Positions 1 through 8,200 are shown, counted from the first letter of the stretch. The stretch: 40,374 bases of DNA from Promethearchaeota archaeon (GCA_018238625.1 JABCSY010000030.1:1-40374), one strand, 5' to 3'. Program-made: numbers and translations. Notes: generated by a model from the letters alone, not told the origin.

Positions 1-39
1 TAGTTTAACTTTAAAATACGATTCACCATTCACTGCTTC

Positions 40-2004
40 TTAATATTTATGTGTTCCGCGGCAATATGGATATTCAGAACAACCCCAGAATCTCCCGAAT
101 TCCCCTTCGCGCAGGACCATTTTTGAACCGCATCTCGGGCAGCTCGGGATATTATTTACAATTGGATCCGTATCAATTTCCTTGTGGGACAGGTTTTCAA
201 AACGTTGTCTGAAGAGAGTGGAAGTTTTTTTGGCTGCGCTGGATGCTGGAAAATCTTCAAGGACTTTTTGTAATAAGGCGCTTCCTTGTTCGGAAAAGGA
301 TATAGCGTTTTTAGTGTTGCCTTCCCTGATGAAAAATTTTGCTTTTTCGAGGTAAAAATTTCCTGTTTCGAAAAGAATTTCGGGGTCTTCCGGGTTTTTA
401 GAGATTTTTATCAGCAGTGCTTCTTCCTGTGTGTCTATTTCATTTTTTGAAAATGTTTTTTCTGATGAGTCTTTGCCGGTTTCTATTATTTTGAATTCTT
501 TTCTGCCGAGCAAAACATCGATGCCTTTTTTGTTCAGAAAGATTACAGGGTGTTCGACCCCGCTTAATTTCAAAAATCCTTCAGAAATGAGCCGTTGAAG
601 AATTTCCATGGTTTTTTCCTGTGATTCTTTAATTGTGCTATAGGTTTTTAATTTATCAAAACCGTTTTGTTCGATAACCATTGCCTTCGATCCGGTTAGT
701 ATCTGGGCGATTCTTATTTTTATAAGGGGTTGTGGTATTTCTTTTACGCATCTCAACAGGTTTTCTGCCAGTTTTGCTTCCTGGATAGTATATCCGGCTT
801 CTTTAAAAGTTGGTTCATCTTCAAGTATTTCCCGGCCGATACAAATATCACATCCGGGGCAGAGGTCTTTTTCATATTTCTCGCCGAAGTATTCGAGCAG
901 CATTTTTCTCCTGCAGCGGTGAGATGTAGCATATTGGATAATTTGGTGAAGTTTTTTTACTTCGTGATTTCTCTGGATCTCCATTTTTTCCCAGGGAATG
1001 TTAAGTTTATCAAAGGGCGTATTGAAATCCTTTATAAGTATGGAGCGTCCTCTAAAAGGAGATGAATATTTAATGAGATTTAGTTTATCCATGTTGTTTA
1101 AAGTGCGGGAGATCTGGTCAGATTTTAGGCCTGCTGATTTAATTAGATCTCGAAAGGAAAAAGAAAATGTGTTAGCATCTTTGTTTCCCCCCCCCATATC
1201 CATGATAGCCGAAGTAAGAGTTTTTTGTAGTTTGCTTTTTTGCCTTTTTAAAATTGTTTCAGGGGGTGTTCCAAATTTTACGCTGGCGACGTTATCAAAT
1301 CGGGAAAGAAGATCAATTGCGCCTGCTTTTTTCAGGATTCTCAGTGTGCTTGAGATACCCTGTTCACTAATTTCTATATTTAATGATTTTTTTATTTCTT
1401 CACGTGTTTTTGACACGGGATTTTCATCCTGGTTTATGAGATAGTTGTGTACCAGGTACACCTGCTGTTTTGTAGGATGGTTCTGCGCAATAAAATATTC
1501 CTGCAGTTTAATGTCAGATGGGGAGTAGAGAAGTATGCACCATGCTTTTTTACCATCTCTGCCGGCCCTGCCGGCTTCCTGGTAATAGCTTTCAATATTT
1601 CCGGGAATTATTCCTGCTAATTCCAAGGATTTCTTAATAGTTGGTCTTGTATTTAAGGATAAAATGGCTAGTTTAGTCCCCCTTTTTACGCCAAACAATT
1701 TTGTATTATTGATAAAGTAGATTGTCTCTTCAATAGGTTCGTTCTTTTCTATGTTATCAAGTTCGTATTGCTTAATAACATCAAAATTACGTTGTAATTC
1801 CGCTTCGTCTCCTTTTCCGACAATATCACTAAGACAAGCGGAAATGCTCGTAAATTGACAGTCATCTTGAAAATGTTCAGAATAACGATCGTTTAAAACT
1901 TTTTTTAATGAATACCAATCTGCCGCTAATCTAACGATCGTACCATCTAAATCGAACACAATTACTTTCTTATCTTTCAGTGGAAGTATTTTACTCTTAT
2001 CCAT
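40..2004 (-). CDS. HAD-phosphatase N-terminus fused to C-terminal part of a RecQ helicase (chimeric)
   Basis: Residues 1-130 look like the front of a HAD hydrolase: FDLDGT (17-22) is motif I, and LAILSLNTR (112-120) fits the strand carrying motif II. From about residue 132 the protein abruptly becomes a RecQ helicase. IESYYQEAGRAGRDG (137-151) is RecQ motif VI, followed by winged-helix-like segments, the RecQ zinc-binding subdomain (C364, C382, C385, C388) and a topoisomerase-type C4 zinc finger (C622, C625, C642, C648). RecQ motifs 0 to V and HAD motifs III/IV are both absent, so neither activity can be complete. The RecQ part (40 to about 1610) appears more GC-rich and differs in codon use from the HAD part and from downstream genes. 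The reading frame is open across the join. It is either a real recombination product or an assembly chimera; function as helicase or phosphatase is unlikely. Confidence 0.75.
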   Translation of the reverse strand: MDKSKILPLKDKKVIVFDLDGTIVRLAADWYSLKKVLNDRYSEHFQDDCQFTSISACLSDIVGKGDEAELQRNFDVIKQYELDNIEKNEPIEETIYFINNTKLFGVKRGTKLAILSLNTRPTIKKSLELAGIIPGNIESYYQEAGRAGRDGKKAWCILLYSPSDIKLQEYFIAQNHPTKQQVYLVHNYLINQDENPVSKTREEIKKSLNIEISEQGISSTLRILKKAGAIDLLSRFDNVASVKFGTPPETILKRQKSKLQKTLTSAIMDMGGGNKDANTFSFSFRDLIKSAGLKSDQISRTLNNMDKLNLIKYSSPFRGRSILIKDFNTPFDKLNIPWEKMEIQRNHEVKKLHQIIQYATSHRCRRKMLLEYFGEKYEKDLCPGCDICIGREILEDEPTFKEAGYTIQEAKLAENLLRCVKEIPQPLIKIRIAQILTGSKAMVIEQNGFDKLKTYSTIKESQEKTMEILQRLISEGFLKLSGVEHPVIFLNKKGIDVLLGRKEFKIIETGKDSSEKTFSKNEIDTQEEALLIKISKNPEDPEILFETGNFYLEKAKFFIREGNTKNAISFSEQGSALLQKVLEDFPASSAAKKTSTLFRQRFENLSHKEIDTDPIVNNIPSCPRCGSKMVLREGEFGRFWGCSEYPYCRGTHKY

Positions 2005-2086
2005 GTTTCATATTCAACAAGACTAATGAATAAATAAGATAATTTTACATAAAAAATAAGTTTTCGTTATAAATTTTCAAATCAAT

Positions 2087-3019
2087 TTATAAACGCGAAT
2101 AATACATCGCTCTGTACCCAATTTTGTGAAACGGACATTCCTTTATACAAATAGAACATCCCGTAGTTTCGTAAAAATATTCGATGCATTTTTCTCCATC
2201 AATTCTAGTTTTTATACCGTTTTCTTTGATAATTGGTTCGTAGTAAATCGCGTTCACGGGGCACATTTGAACGCATCTTTTGCATTTCTTACAATACTCG
2301 TCTATCTCAAAATTTTCTTGAGAAACGTCAGGAAGAGGGGTTGCGTTCACAGAAATCATGGATAATCTCTGCCTTGGACCGAATTTTTTAGTGATTAAAA
2401 TACCTTGAGTTCCAATTTTCCCCAATCCTGCTTTTACTGCCATCGCGGGTAAAAGAATTGGACCACCAAGTGGATGGCACGCAATTGCTCTATAACCTTT
2501 AGATCTAATAAAATCTGCTAATTTGTTTGTCGCCTCACCTAACTCTGCGTATATGTTTAAAGATTCTAACCCTGCTGGAGGTTCAGGAGCCTGATCTATA
2601 GCTTCGTAATCCATTTCCATTCCTAAAACAATTCCATTCTCGTATAGAAATTCGATTCCGCCTACATAATCGTTCTTAAAAATAAAATTTTCGTCCACAG
2701 GCGCAAATCCTACAAGATCAATTCCTAAAATCTTCGCTTGCTCGATAACTTCTTCCCAAAATTCTTTAGGTGCGGATTGAGGTTTGTCAGGTAGGTTTTT
2801 CATTTCTCTTTTGTAATCCGTTTTTGCTCTTTGAACAGTTTTGAAGAGTTTCGGAACTACTATTTTAGCTTTGTCAGATAATTGGCCCTTAAATTCTCTT
2901 ATATCAAATTTATTCAGTTCTATTAGCCGTGATTTCAATCCTTTGGATTTTTTTAACAATTCTAACACCGAAAAATTAATTAGTTGCTTTAATCCACTCA
3001 GTTTTATAAAGATTATCAT
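2087..3019 (-). CDS. QueG/reductive-dehalogenase-like 4Fe-4S protein
   Basis: The C-terminal half carries two 4Fe-4S cluster motifs: C243-x2-C246-x2-C249-x3-C253-P, and C278 followed by C288-x2-C291-x3-C295-P. The segment AGLGKIGTQGILIT (197-210) followed by FGPRQRLSMISV matches the conserved core shared by epoxyqueuosine reductase (QueG) and RdhA-type reductive dehalogenases, corrinoid-dependent redox enzymes. The first 80 residues are lysine-rich and not recognised. There is no twin-arginine signal, so it is probably cytoplasmic, which argues against a respiratory dehalogenase. The substrate cannot be read from sequence; archaeal relatives are usually annotated only as Fe-S reductases. It lies 82 bases downstream of the chimeric HAD gene on the same strand without obvious functional linkage. 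The ATG start is the first in frame. Confidence 0.7.
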   Translation of the reverse strand: MIIFIKLSGLKQLINFSVLELLKKSKGLKSRLIELNKFDIREFKGQLSDKAKIVVPKLFKTVQRAKTDYKREMKNLPDKPQSAPKEFWEEVIEQAKILGIDLVGFAPVDENFIFKNDYVGGIEFLYENGIVLGMEMDYEAIDQAPEPPAGLESLNIYAELGEATNKLADFIRSKGYRAIACHPLGGPILLPAMAVKAGLGKIGTQGILITKKFGPRQRLSMISVNATPLPDVSQENFEIDEYCKKCKRCVQMCPVNAIYYEPIIKENGIKTRIDGEKCIEYFYETTGCSICIKECPFHKIGYRAMYYSRL

Positions 3020-3132
3020 TTTACAGCTGAAGAAATAACCTTATTATATCTTCCATATTCTAATTGGATTTTATTTGCTAAATAAACAATCTAAGCATTA
3101 AATTGTGAAATTGAAAAATAGAAAATAAAAAA

Positions 3133-3148
3133 TGGAGTAAAAACTCCA
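3133..3148 (-). terminator. Hairpin plus T-run, possible terminator of a minus-strand RNA
   Basis: Self-complementary TGGAGT/ACTCCA with a four-base loop. Read on the minus strand it is followed directly by six T and then a T-rich tract, as in an intrinsic terminator. There is no minus-strand gene close enough upstream to explain it other than a candidate RNA. Confidence 0.35.
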
Positions 3149-3383
3149 GAACACACTCCCACCAAAATACAACCACACCATCTCACTTCTTAACTTCGCA
3201 AAACATACAACATTAACAAACATGCATCGCATCCCACTCATGTAAACTCAATTCACACTAAGCTTGAACTTTGAGCCCCTTTTTCAAATGTCACACACCA
3301 GCGCTGTTGAGAGTAGCGGACAAAACACAACTGCTTCTTTCCTTTGTATTATTTATGACAAAATTATTTATAGAATAACTTTA

Positions 3384-3390
3384 TTTATAA
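3384..3390 (+). promoter_or_regulatory. TATA-like box upstream of the beta-helix/longin gene
   Basis: TTTATAA lies about 26 bases upstream of the ATG at 3410, the distance expected between an archaeal TATA box and the transcription start. This would give a leaderless or nearly leaderless mRNA beginning at the ATG, rather than at the GTG at 3398 that opens the reading frame. Inferred from spacing only. Confidence 0.35.
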
Positions 3391-3409
3391 GGTAGAAGTG
3401 GTCTATTTT

Positions 3410-5845
3410 ATGATGAATATAAAAATGAAAAATATTTTTGCTTTTTTAATGCTATTTCTGATAATTTTTTCAATTTCTAATCAAAATAATATGAAAAATT
3501 GTATTGAACCTGCTCAAGAGGATTTGAAAATTAGAACATTTAATTTAAAATCTGCAGGATTTTGGAATAACTTTACATTTATCCATATTACTAATTTAAA
3601 TTGGACAATTGCTAATGAAACTGATTGGTGTTCTGGATCAGGTACTTGGGATAATCCCTATTTAATTGAAAACATGATAATTAATGCAAGTGATTCTCCA
3701 ATAGGTTCTGGTATTTTTATTGAAAATTCCATTAATGTGTATTTTACAATTAGAAATGTTACAATATTTGAAACCACTAATGGAATTAAGTTAGAAAATA
3801 CGAATAATGGGGCTTTAATTAATAATAGGCTATTAGATAACTTAGACTCGGGAATTAGCTTGGTTAATTGCGTTAATAATACAATTTCAAAAAATGAATT
3901 AATTAATAACGGGGGACAGGGAATTAATTTATTCTCAAATTGTATTAATAATAAAATCCTTGGAAATATAGCAAAAAATGATGGTACAAATTTCCAAGAT
4001 ACTGGAATATATCTTAATAGTTATTGCGATAACAATGAAATTATGGAAAATATAGTATCTGATAATGATGTTAATGGAATATTTCTTAATAATTTTTGTG
4101 AAGGAAACTTGATATATAATAATACAGTTAAAAATACAATTACAAATCAGCAAGATTATGGTATAAGATTTGATGATAGTGATCAGAACAATGTCTCACT
4201 AAATGTAATTGAAGATCTTGATCATTATGGAATAAGGCTGGTTTCCTCTGAGAAAATTATTATATCAAATAATAAAATAATAAATTCCAATCGTGGAATA
4301 TCTTTGTTGATAACTCGTCAAATTGAAATTATTAGCAATACAATTTCAGGTGGTTCTACAGCAATTTTTATGAGTGCGGGTGATGTGGGAAAAATATATG
4401 GAAATTTTATAAATGAAACGGGAAGCTATGCAATAAGATTATTTATAAATTGCGATGACAATGAGTTTCACGATAACATTATTAAAGATAATAATAATGG
4501 GGTACAACTTGATGATCCCTCTGATATGAATAATAATTTTTATAAAAATTCCTTTATTTCAAATATAGTTCACGCTATTGATAACGGAACGGCAACTTTT
4601 TGGAATAATACAATGATTGGGAATTATTGGGATAATTACGCGGGATTGGATGCTAATGATGATCTAATAGGAGATATATGTCATATTATTCCCGGATCTG
4701 CCAACAGTAATGATTCATTACCGATATGGGATGATGGAGATGACTTACTTCCAGAGATTGTCATAAATTCACCTACAAATGGCTCAATATTCGCATTACC
4801 GCCCGAGTTTATAATTAATTTTTCTGATGTTAATTTTGATAAGCTCTGGGTAACCGTTAATTATTCAAATATCGAATATGGATTTATCGCGAGTCCCGGT
4901 AATAATGTACTAATTGACATGCCCTTTTCAATATGGAATTTATTACCTGAAGGCCATTTTCTAGTTAAAATCTATGTGAATGATACTGCTGGTAATGTCA
5001 ATTATGTTGAAGTAACTCTCATTAAGGAGCTCCCTCCAGAACTACCCTCCCTCAATGTAACTTTTATCATTGTTATTAGTATTATCGTAATATCGGTAAT
5101 TACAATTGCTGGAATTGTAATAAGAGGATTGCCAAAAAAGGATAAAATAAAAAAATCACGAAAACTAGATGAAGAGCAGTTATCAAAAGCGCAATATTTT
5201 AAAGATGTAACAAGCATTCTTACAATTTTAGCCATACATAATAAATCAGGCTTATGTCTATCTAAAATTGCCGCTCATGGCGGTACTGGATTGGATGAAC
5301 ATTTATTCACTGGCTTTATATCTGCTATGGGAAGTTTTAAAAATGAACTTGCTAAACAGATGGGTCTACCAGTTCGGGATGGAGGTGGAGATAATGTTAT
5401 TGAGTACAATGAATTTACTATTACCCTCATGGATGGTGAATATCTTAGATTAGGTTTAGTTTCTCATAAAAATCTTGGAGATTTAATAAAAGAACAGTGT
5501 GGACAGGTTTTAAGGGCTTATGAAATTAAGCATATTGATGATTTAAAAAACTTTGACGGCGAAATCCAAGTTTTCAATGATTTTGAGGAAAAAATTGAAA
5601 CCGGACTTGACATGAATCTGAATAAAAAATCTATCATTAATGTAAAACAATTAAATAAATATGATGCTCCTGAATCATTTATAACCATTTTAAACGATCT
5701 TAATTCAAGATCTGATGGGTTTTATCCTGCAGAAATCGCTTTAACCCTCGTGCAAGAAATGAATATTTCAGATCAAGAAGCTAATTTCATGGTCTATGAA
5801 GCCTATAAAAATCAATTATTTTTACCAATAAAATTAGAAAAATAA
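3410..5845 (+). CDS. Secreted beta-helix ectodomain, single membrane span, longin/roadblock-like cytoplasmic domain
   Basis: Positions are counted from the upstream GTG at 3398; the ATG at 3410 is preferred because a TATA-like box sits 26 bases before it. A hydrophobic signal sequence (about 11-27) is followed by a right-handed parallel beta-helix of NosD/carbohydrate-binding type (about 75-430), with repeating N-N-x-I turns, then an Ig-like segment (450-545). A strong membrane span (553-576) with a basic cytoplasmic flank follows. The C-terminal 230 residues (about 590-815), with HNKSGLCL, FTGFISAMGSF and LGLVSH, resemble the longin/roadblock-like modules abundant in Asgard archaea and related to eukaryotic trafficking adaptors. 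The layout suggests a receptor coupling an extracellular sugar or protein ligand to a cytoplasmic adaptor or small GTPase system. The beta-helix and membrane span are clear; the longin assignment is from pattern recognition. Confidence 0.7.
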   Translation: MMNIKMKNIFAFLMLFLIIFSISNQNNMKNCIEPAQEDLKIRTFNLKSAGFWNNFTFIHITNLNWTIANETDWCSGSGTWDNPYLIENMIINASDSPIGSGIFIENSINVYFTIRNVTIFETTNGIKLENTNNGALINNRLLDNLDSGISLVNCVNNTISKNELINNGGQGINLFSNCINNKILGNIAKNDGTNFQDTGIYLNSYCDNNEIMENIVSDNDVNGIFLNNFCEGNLIYNNTVKNTITNQQDYGIRFDDSDQNNVSLNVIEDLDHYGIRLVSSEKIIISNNKIINSNRGISLLITRQIEIISNTISGGSTAIFMSAGDVGKIYGNFINETGSYAIRLFINCDDNEFHDNIIKDNNNGVQLDDPSDMNNNFYKNSFISNIVHAIDNGTATFWNNTMIGNYWDNYAGLDANDDLIGDICHIIPGSANSNDSLPIWDDGDDLLPEIVINSPTNGSIFALPPEFIINFSDVNFDKLWVTVNYSNIEYGFIASPGNNVLIDMPFSIWNLLPEGHFLVKIYVNDTAGNVNYVEVTLIKELPPELPSLNVTFIIVISIIVISVITIAGIVIRGLPKKDKIKKSRKLDEEQLSKAQYFKDVTSILTILAIHNKSGLCLSKIAAHGGTGLDEHLFTGFISAMGSFKNELAKQMGLPVRDGGGDNVIEYNEFTITLMDGEYLRLGLVSHKNLGDLIKEQCGQVLRAYEIKHIDDLKNFDGEIQVFNDFEEKIETGLDMNLNKKSIINVKQLNKYDAPESFITILNDLNSRSDGFYPAEIALTLVQEMNISDQEANFMVYEAYKNQLFLPIKLEK

Positions 5846-5936
5846 ATCTCTTAAGGTAACTCAGGATCATTCATACTGGCGTTTGACTTATGAAGTGTGT
5901 TAAAAAAGTAGAGATAAATAAATTAATAAAAATGAA

Positions 5937-6007
5937 CTAATCCATCGCGTATTTTTTAGTCCAAGAGGCTGCTTTAGCTTGAAACTTTTTCAAAGCCCTG
6001 AAATATT
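5937..6007 (-). pseudogene. Detached duplicate of the E2 gene 3' end
   Basis: The minus strand encodes 22 codons and a TAG identical in protein sequence to the E2 C-terminus at 7601-7671 (starting YFRALKK, ending WTKKYAMD). The two copies differ at 13 of 71 bases spread over 12 codons, every change being silent. There is no E2 body upstream of this copy: similarity stops three bases before the start codon of the GIY-YIG gene. It is best read as the original E2 3' end displaced by insertion of an element that brought its own recoded end. Confidence 0.85.
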
Positions 6008-6009
6008 AA

Positions 6010-7509
6010 ATGAAAAAAAAAAGGTTGTGGATACAAAAATCAAAGGAGTATGGAAATTTAAATGTTATTTATGATATATGTGATATAATTATAAATCTTG
6101 ATAGAAAGAGTGATATCATCATAAATAATCGTAATCTTATTCATCAAGAAAATGAATTATTAAACAAACCTTGGGAAATTGTTGATTATTACTTTGATAA
6201 TATAGGTTTTTGTAGAAAATCATCTGATAGTTCAATAATTAGACATAATTACATCCCAATAAAATTTTTATCTAATAATATGAAATTAAAATGTAAGTAT
6301 TGTGGTCATGAGTTAACAAATAATGATATTTCCGGATTATATAAAGCAAAAAGACTTCAACTTTGGGAAGTGGATCAAAATAAAAATCCAAATGATATTA
6401 CAATCTATCTTATCAATTGGAGAAAAAATCAAGATGATAAGTATTTGAAATTTCCTGGTCTTTTTTATCCTGGGATGACAAGGAAAACTGCTAAAGAACG
6501 TGTATATGGAAATGGTGGTCATTTTTACAAGGCGTTTAGTAATCCAAAAACGGCGATTGAGTACACAATCAGAAAATACGGGCTTAATCCAAAAAAAGCT
6601 CAAAAATTATTTAAAGTAGAAGTTCTTCAAATTGTTGAAGATCAAGGCACTCAGAAAGCTACTCAAGAATTAGCTAATACAATAGAGAGCTTTTGGATTG
6701 GGTTTTTTCATTCACAATTTTATGAATTTGGAAGAAATATTGAACCAGGGGGTTCTATTGTGCGTAAATCCATAATTCTTCCTTTTGATTCTTTAGATAA
6801 AGCCTTACATGAAGCATGCATGCTTCCACGAATTGGTGCTATTAGTCGAAAGCCTTATGTTTATGATAAATTAGGAATGAGAGAGACGCAAAATCGTATA
6901 CTTGATAATAGTATTGAATTCTGGTATGGATTTACATTAGCTAGATTTGAAAATGTTATTAGGTTTAAAAGATTTAACATAATTCAAAATTTATTTGAAC
7001 TGGGATACAAGACAGCATATATTTCCAATGAAATTAATGCTGATAGACATGATATTATTAGATGGATTGAGGAAGACATTTATATTAATAAATATTTAGG
7101 ACTTTCCTATAAAGAAATTCGAATCGCTTTATTAAGTGATAAAATCAAGAAATATGTTTCAGAAGGACAAATAACTCCCGAGTTACTTTTGAATGTCCTT
7201 CCTGGATTCAAAAATTCTGATGCTATTAAACATTTTATTCGACAGCGTTTAGGTGGTTGGAATAATTTGATTGCTAACTATGCTTTAAAAGAGGATTATT
7301 GGTTAAAAGCAAAGAACTTATTTAAACAAAGAAAAAATGAGATAGAGTTAGGGAGGTCTTCTGATTATACTGCGGTAGAATTTGCTCAGGCTCTTGGTTC
7401 CAACACGATTCATACATCAGCAGCTATAAAATTTTTAAAAAGAAAATTAGACACAGATATGAATTGGTTAGAGATTAAGAGCTTACTATCAAAAAAAAAA
7501 ATAGATTAA
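6010..7509 (+). CDS. GIY-YIG homing-type endonuclease, 499 aa
   Basis: A GIY-YIG nuclease core is visible: IYLI (132-135) for the GIY strand, LFYPGMT (151-157) for YIG, R164 in KERV, H171 in GGH, the metal-binding-type Glu in NTIESFW (226) and N243. A CxxC pair (C95, C98) precedes the core and could belong to a zinc finger. Helix-turn-helix-like segments follow (about 327-354, 454-475), as expected for DNA-recognition modules of homing endonucleases. The gene is very AT-rich and opens three bases from a duplicated E2 3' end, with the second copy 92 bases past its stop; see the direct-repeat features. Its probable role is cutting an E2 allele lacking the element so that it spreads by repair. 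A stand-alone nuclease unrelated to E2 is the alternative. Confidence 0.65.
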   Translation: MKKKRLWIQKSKEYGNLNVIYDICDIIINLDRKSDIIINNRNLIHQENELLNKPWEIVDYYFDNIGFCRKSSDSSIIRHNYIPIKFLSNNMKLKCKYCGHELTNNDISGLYKAKRLQLWEVDQNKNPNDITIYLINWRKNQDDKYLKFPGLFYPGMTRKTAKERVYGNGGHFYKAFSNPKTAIEYTIRKYGLNPKKAQKLFKVEVLQIVEDQGTQKATQELANTIESFWIGFFHSQFYEFGRNIEPGGSIVRKSIILPFDSLDKALHEACMLPRIGAISRKPYVYDKLGMRETQNRILDNSIEFWYGFTLARFENVIRFKRFNIIQNLFELGYKTAYISNEINADRHDIIRWIEEDIYINKYLGLSYKEIRIALLSDKIKKYVSEGQITPELLLNVLPGFKNSDAIKHFIRQRLGGWNNLIANYALKEDYWLKAKNLFKQRKNEIELGRSSDYTAVEFAQALGSNTIHTSAAIKFLKRKLDTDMNWLEIKSLLSKKKID

Positions 7510-7600
7510 TATCCATTATATCAATGTTTTTTTTAACTAAGAATTATATATAAAACGAGTTATTCTGTAAAAAATAAGATAAAAAAAATATTATTTAGAC

Positions 7601-7671
7601 CTAATCCATAGCGTACTTTTTCGTCCATGAAGCAGCCTTAGCTTGGAACTTCTTAAGCGCCCTGAAGTATT
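7601..7671 (-). repeat. E2 3'-end copy attached to the E2 gene (partner of 5937-6007)
   Basis: Direct repeat in the same orientation as 5937-6007, with 58 of 71 bases identical and identical encoded protein. Together the two copies bracket the GIY-YIG gene with only 92 extra bases on this side. Silent-only divergence means both copies have been under coding constraint or that one was acquired from a related organism. Confidence 0.85.
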
Positions 7672-7680
7672 GTTTTCTAG

Positions 7681-7703
7681 TTTATTAGGCATTTCCTAAT
7701 AAA
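7681..7703 (-). repeat. Perfect hairpin carrying two TAA stops in the E2 frame
   Basis: Nine-base arms TTTATTAGG and CCTAATAAA enclose a five-base loop. The two in-frame TAA codons lie inside one arm. The hairpin sits just upstream of the recoded E2 3' end, at the edge of the possible mobile element. Confidence 0.6.
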
Positions 7704-7766
7704 TCTCCAGCCTCATGGTTAAGAGGGTCTCCAGGGTTAAAGAAGGGAGGCTCTACATGCTTGCAG

Positions 7767-7789
7767 TTGAGGAATGAAACATTTCTCAA
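7767..7789 (-). repeat. Hairpin inside the second family-length excess of E2
   Basis: Outer arms TTGAG/CTCAA (5 bp) and inner arms AATG/CATT (4 bp), separated by one mismatch, with a three-base loop. It encodes most of an apparent ten-residue excess (LRNVSFLNCK) between GMI and HVEPPFF that ordinary E2 proteins lack. There is no stop codon in frame here. Confidence 0.45.
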
Positions 7790-7975
7790 TATCATGCCCT
7801 TTAGAGCCTCTATTATATTAGTTAGAGTCTTGGACGGTGTCCACCCACTAGCTCCAGTGCTAGCATCTACCTTCCCTACTAAATCGGGGTTAATTAAATC
7901 TAAACAAATATTAAGCTTTCCGGGAGGTATGGATGAATCTATGTTTGGATGCCACATGAGGGTTACCGCGTAAGC

Positions 7976-8002
7976 ATTTCTCCGAAATAGATTAACCATC
8001 TA
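7976..8002 (-). repeat. Two adjoining hairpins at the first E2 stop codon
   Basis: TAGAT/ATCTA with a five-base loop (7988-8002) contains the in-frame TAG, immediately followed on the minus strand by ATTTC/GAAAT with a three-base loop (7976-7988). The arms share one base. Together they cover most of the excess between FAPPLN and VTLMWHPNI. Confidence 0.45.
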
Positions 8003-8200
8003 ATTCAATGGAGGTGCAAACGGGTAATTTTCCGGGAACTTAATTTCGAAAATAAACTTTCCTTTATAATAAGGCGTTCCATCTTTTCCGATGATTGTAA
8101 GCCGGAGATGATCGATACTACGACCCCATGGTTCGATGATTATGTTACTGTCGTCTTTGTACGATTCGATGGCTTCAGTATAATCAGTTTCTTCTCTCAT

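Larger units (their letters stand above)
3020..3397. other. Gene-free spacer with possible minus-strand RNA
   Basis: No convincing reading frame. Positions 3135-3340 differ from their AT-rich flanks: the plus strand is rich in C and A and very poor in G, so a minus-strand transcript would be rich in G and U. At its minus-strand 3' end a perfect 6-bp hairpin (TGGAGT/ACTCCA with a four-base loop, 3133-3148) is followed by a run of T. TATA-like boxes lie on the minus strand around 3360-3390. This arrangement would fit a short RNA gene, but no known RNA family was identified. Confidence 0.3.
7601..8200 (-). pseudogene. E2 ubiquitin-conjugating enzyme interrupted by three in-frame stop codons
   Basis: A full UBC fold can be read in one frame. 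It contains the W and I strands (EPWGRSIDHLRLTIIG), GTPYYKGKF, FPENYPFAPP, WHPNI, the active-site Cys in KLNICLDLI, GWTPSKTL, PPFFNPGDPLN and a C-terminal helix ending WTKKYAMD (compare the WTQKYAM end of UBE2D). The frame is broken by TAG at 8000-8002 and by tandem TAA TAA at 7682-7687, yet continues in the same frame after each. Around the TAG, and also between GMI and HVEPPFF, the protein is about ten residues longer than the family. The regions at all three sites fold into short hairpins. ATG at 8200 is preferred over GTG at 8209. It could be a decayed gene, a gene needing mini-intron removal or ribosome bypassing, a split protein (TAG abuts an ATG), or a sequence with errors. Confidence 0.85.

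Noticed and set aside
730..1444. Plus-strand open frames inside the chimeric RecQ gene
   Set aside because: They lie opposite a gene with clear zinc-finger and helicase motifs and have no recognisable features.
3181..3240. Possible 5S rRNA on the minus strand because of CGAAGTTAAG
   Set aside because: The terminal helix and loop B/E patterns of 5S could not be formed.
8000..8002. Pyrrolysine readthrough at the E2 TAG
   Set aside because: The gene also contains two TAA codons that pyrrolysine cannot explain, and no pyl genes are in the window.
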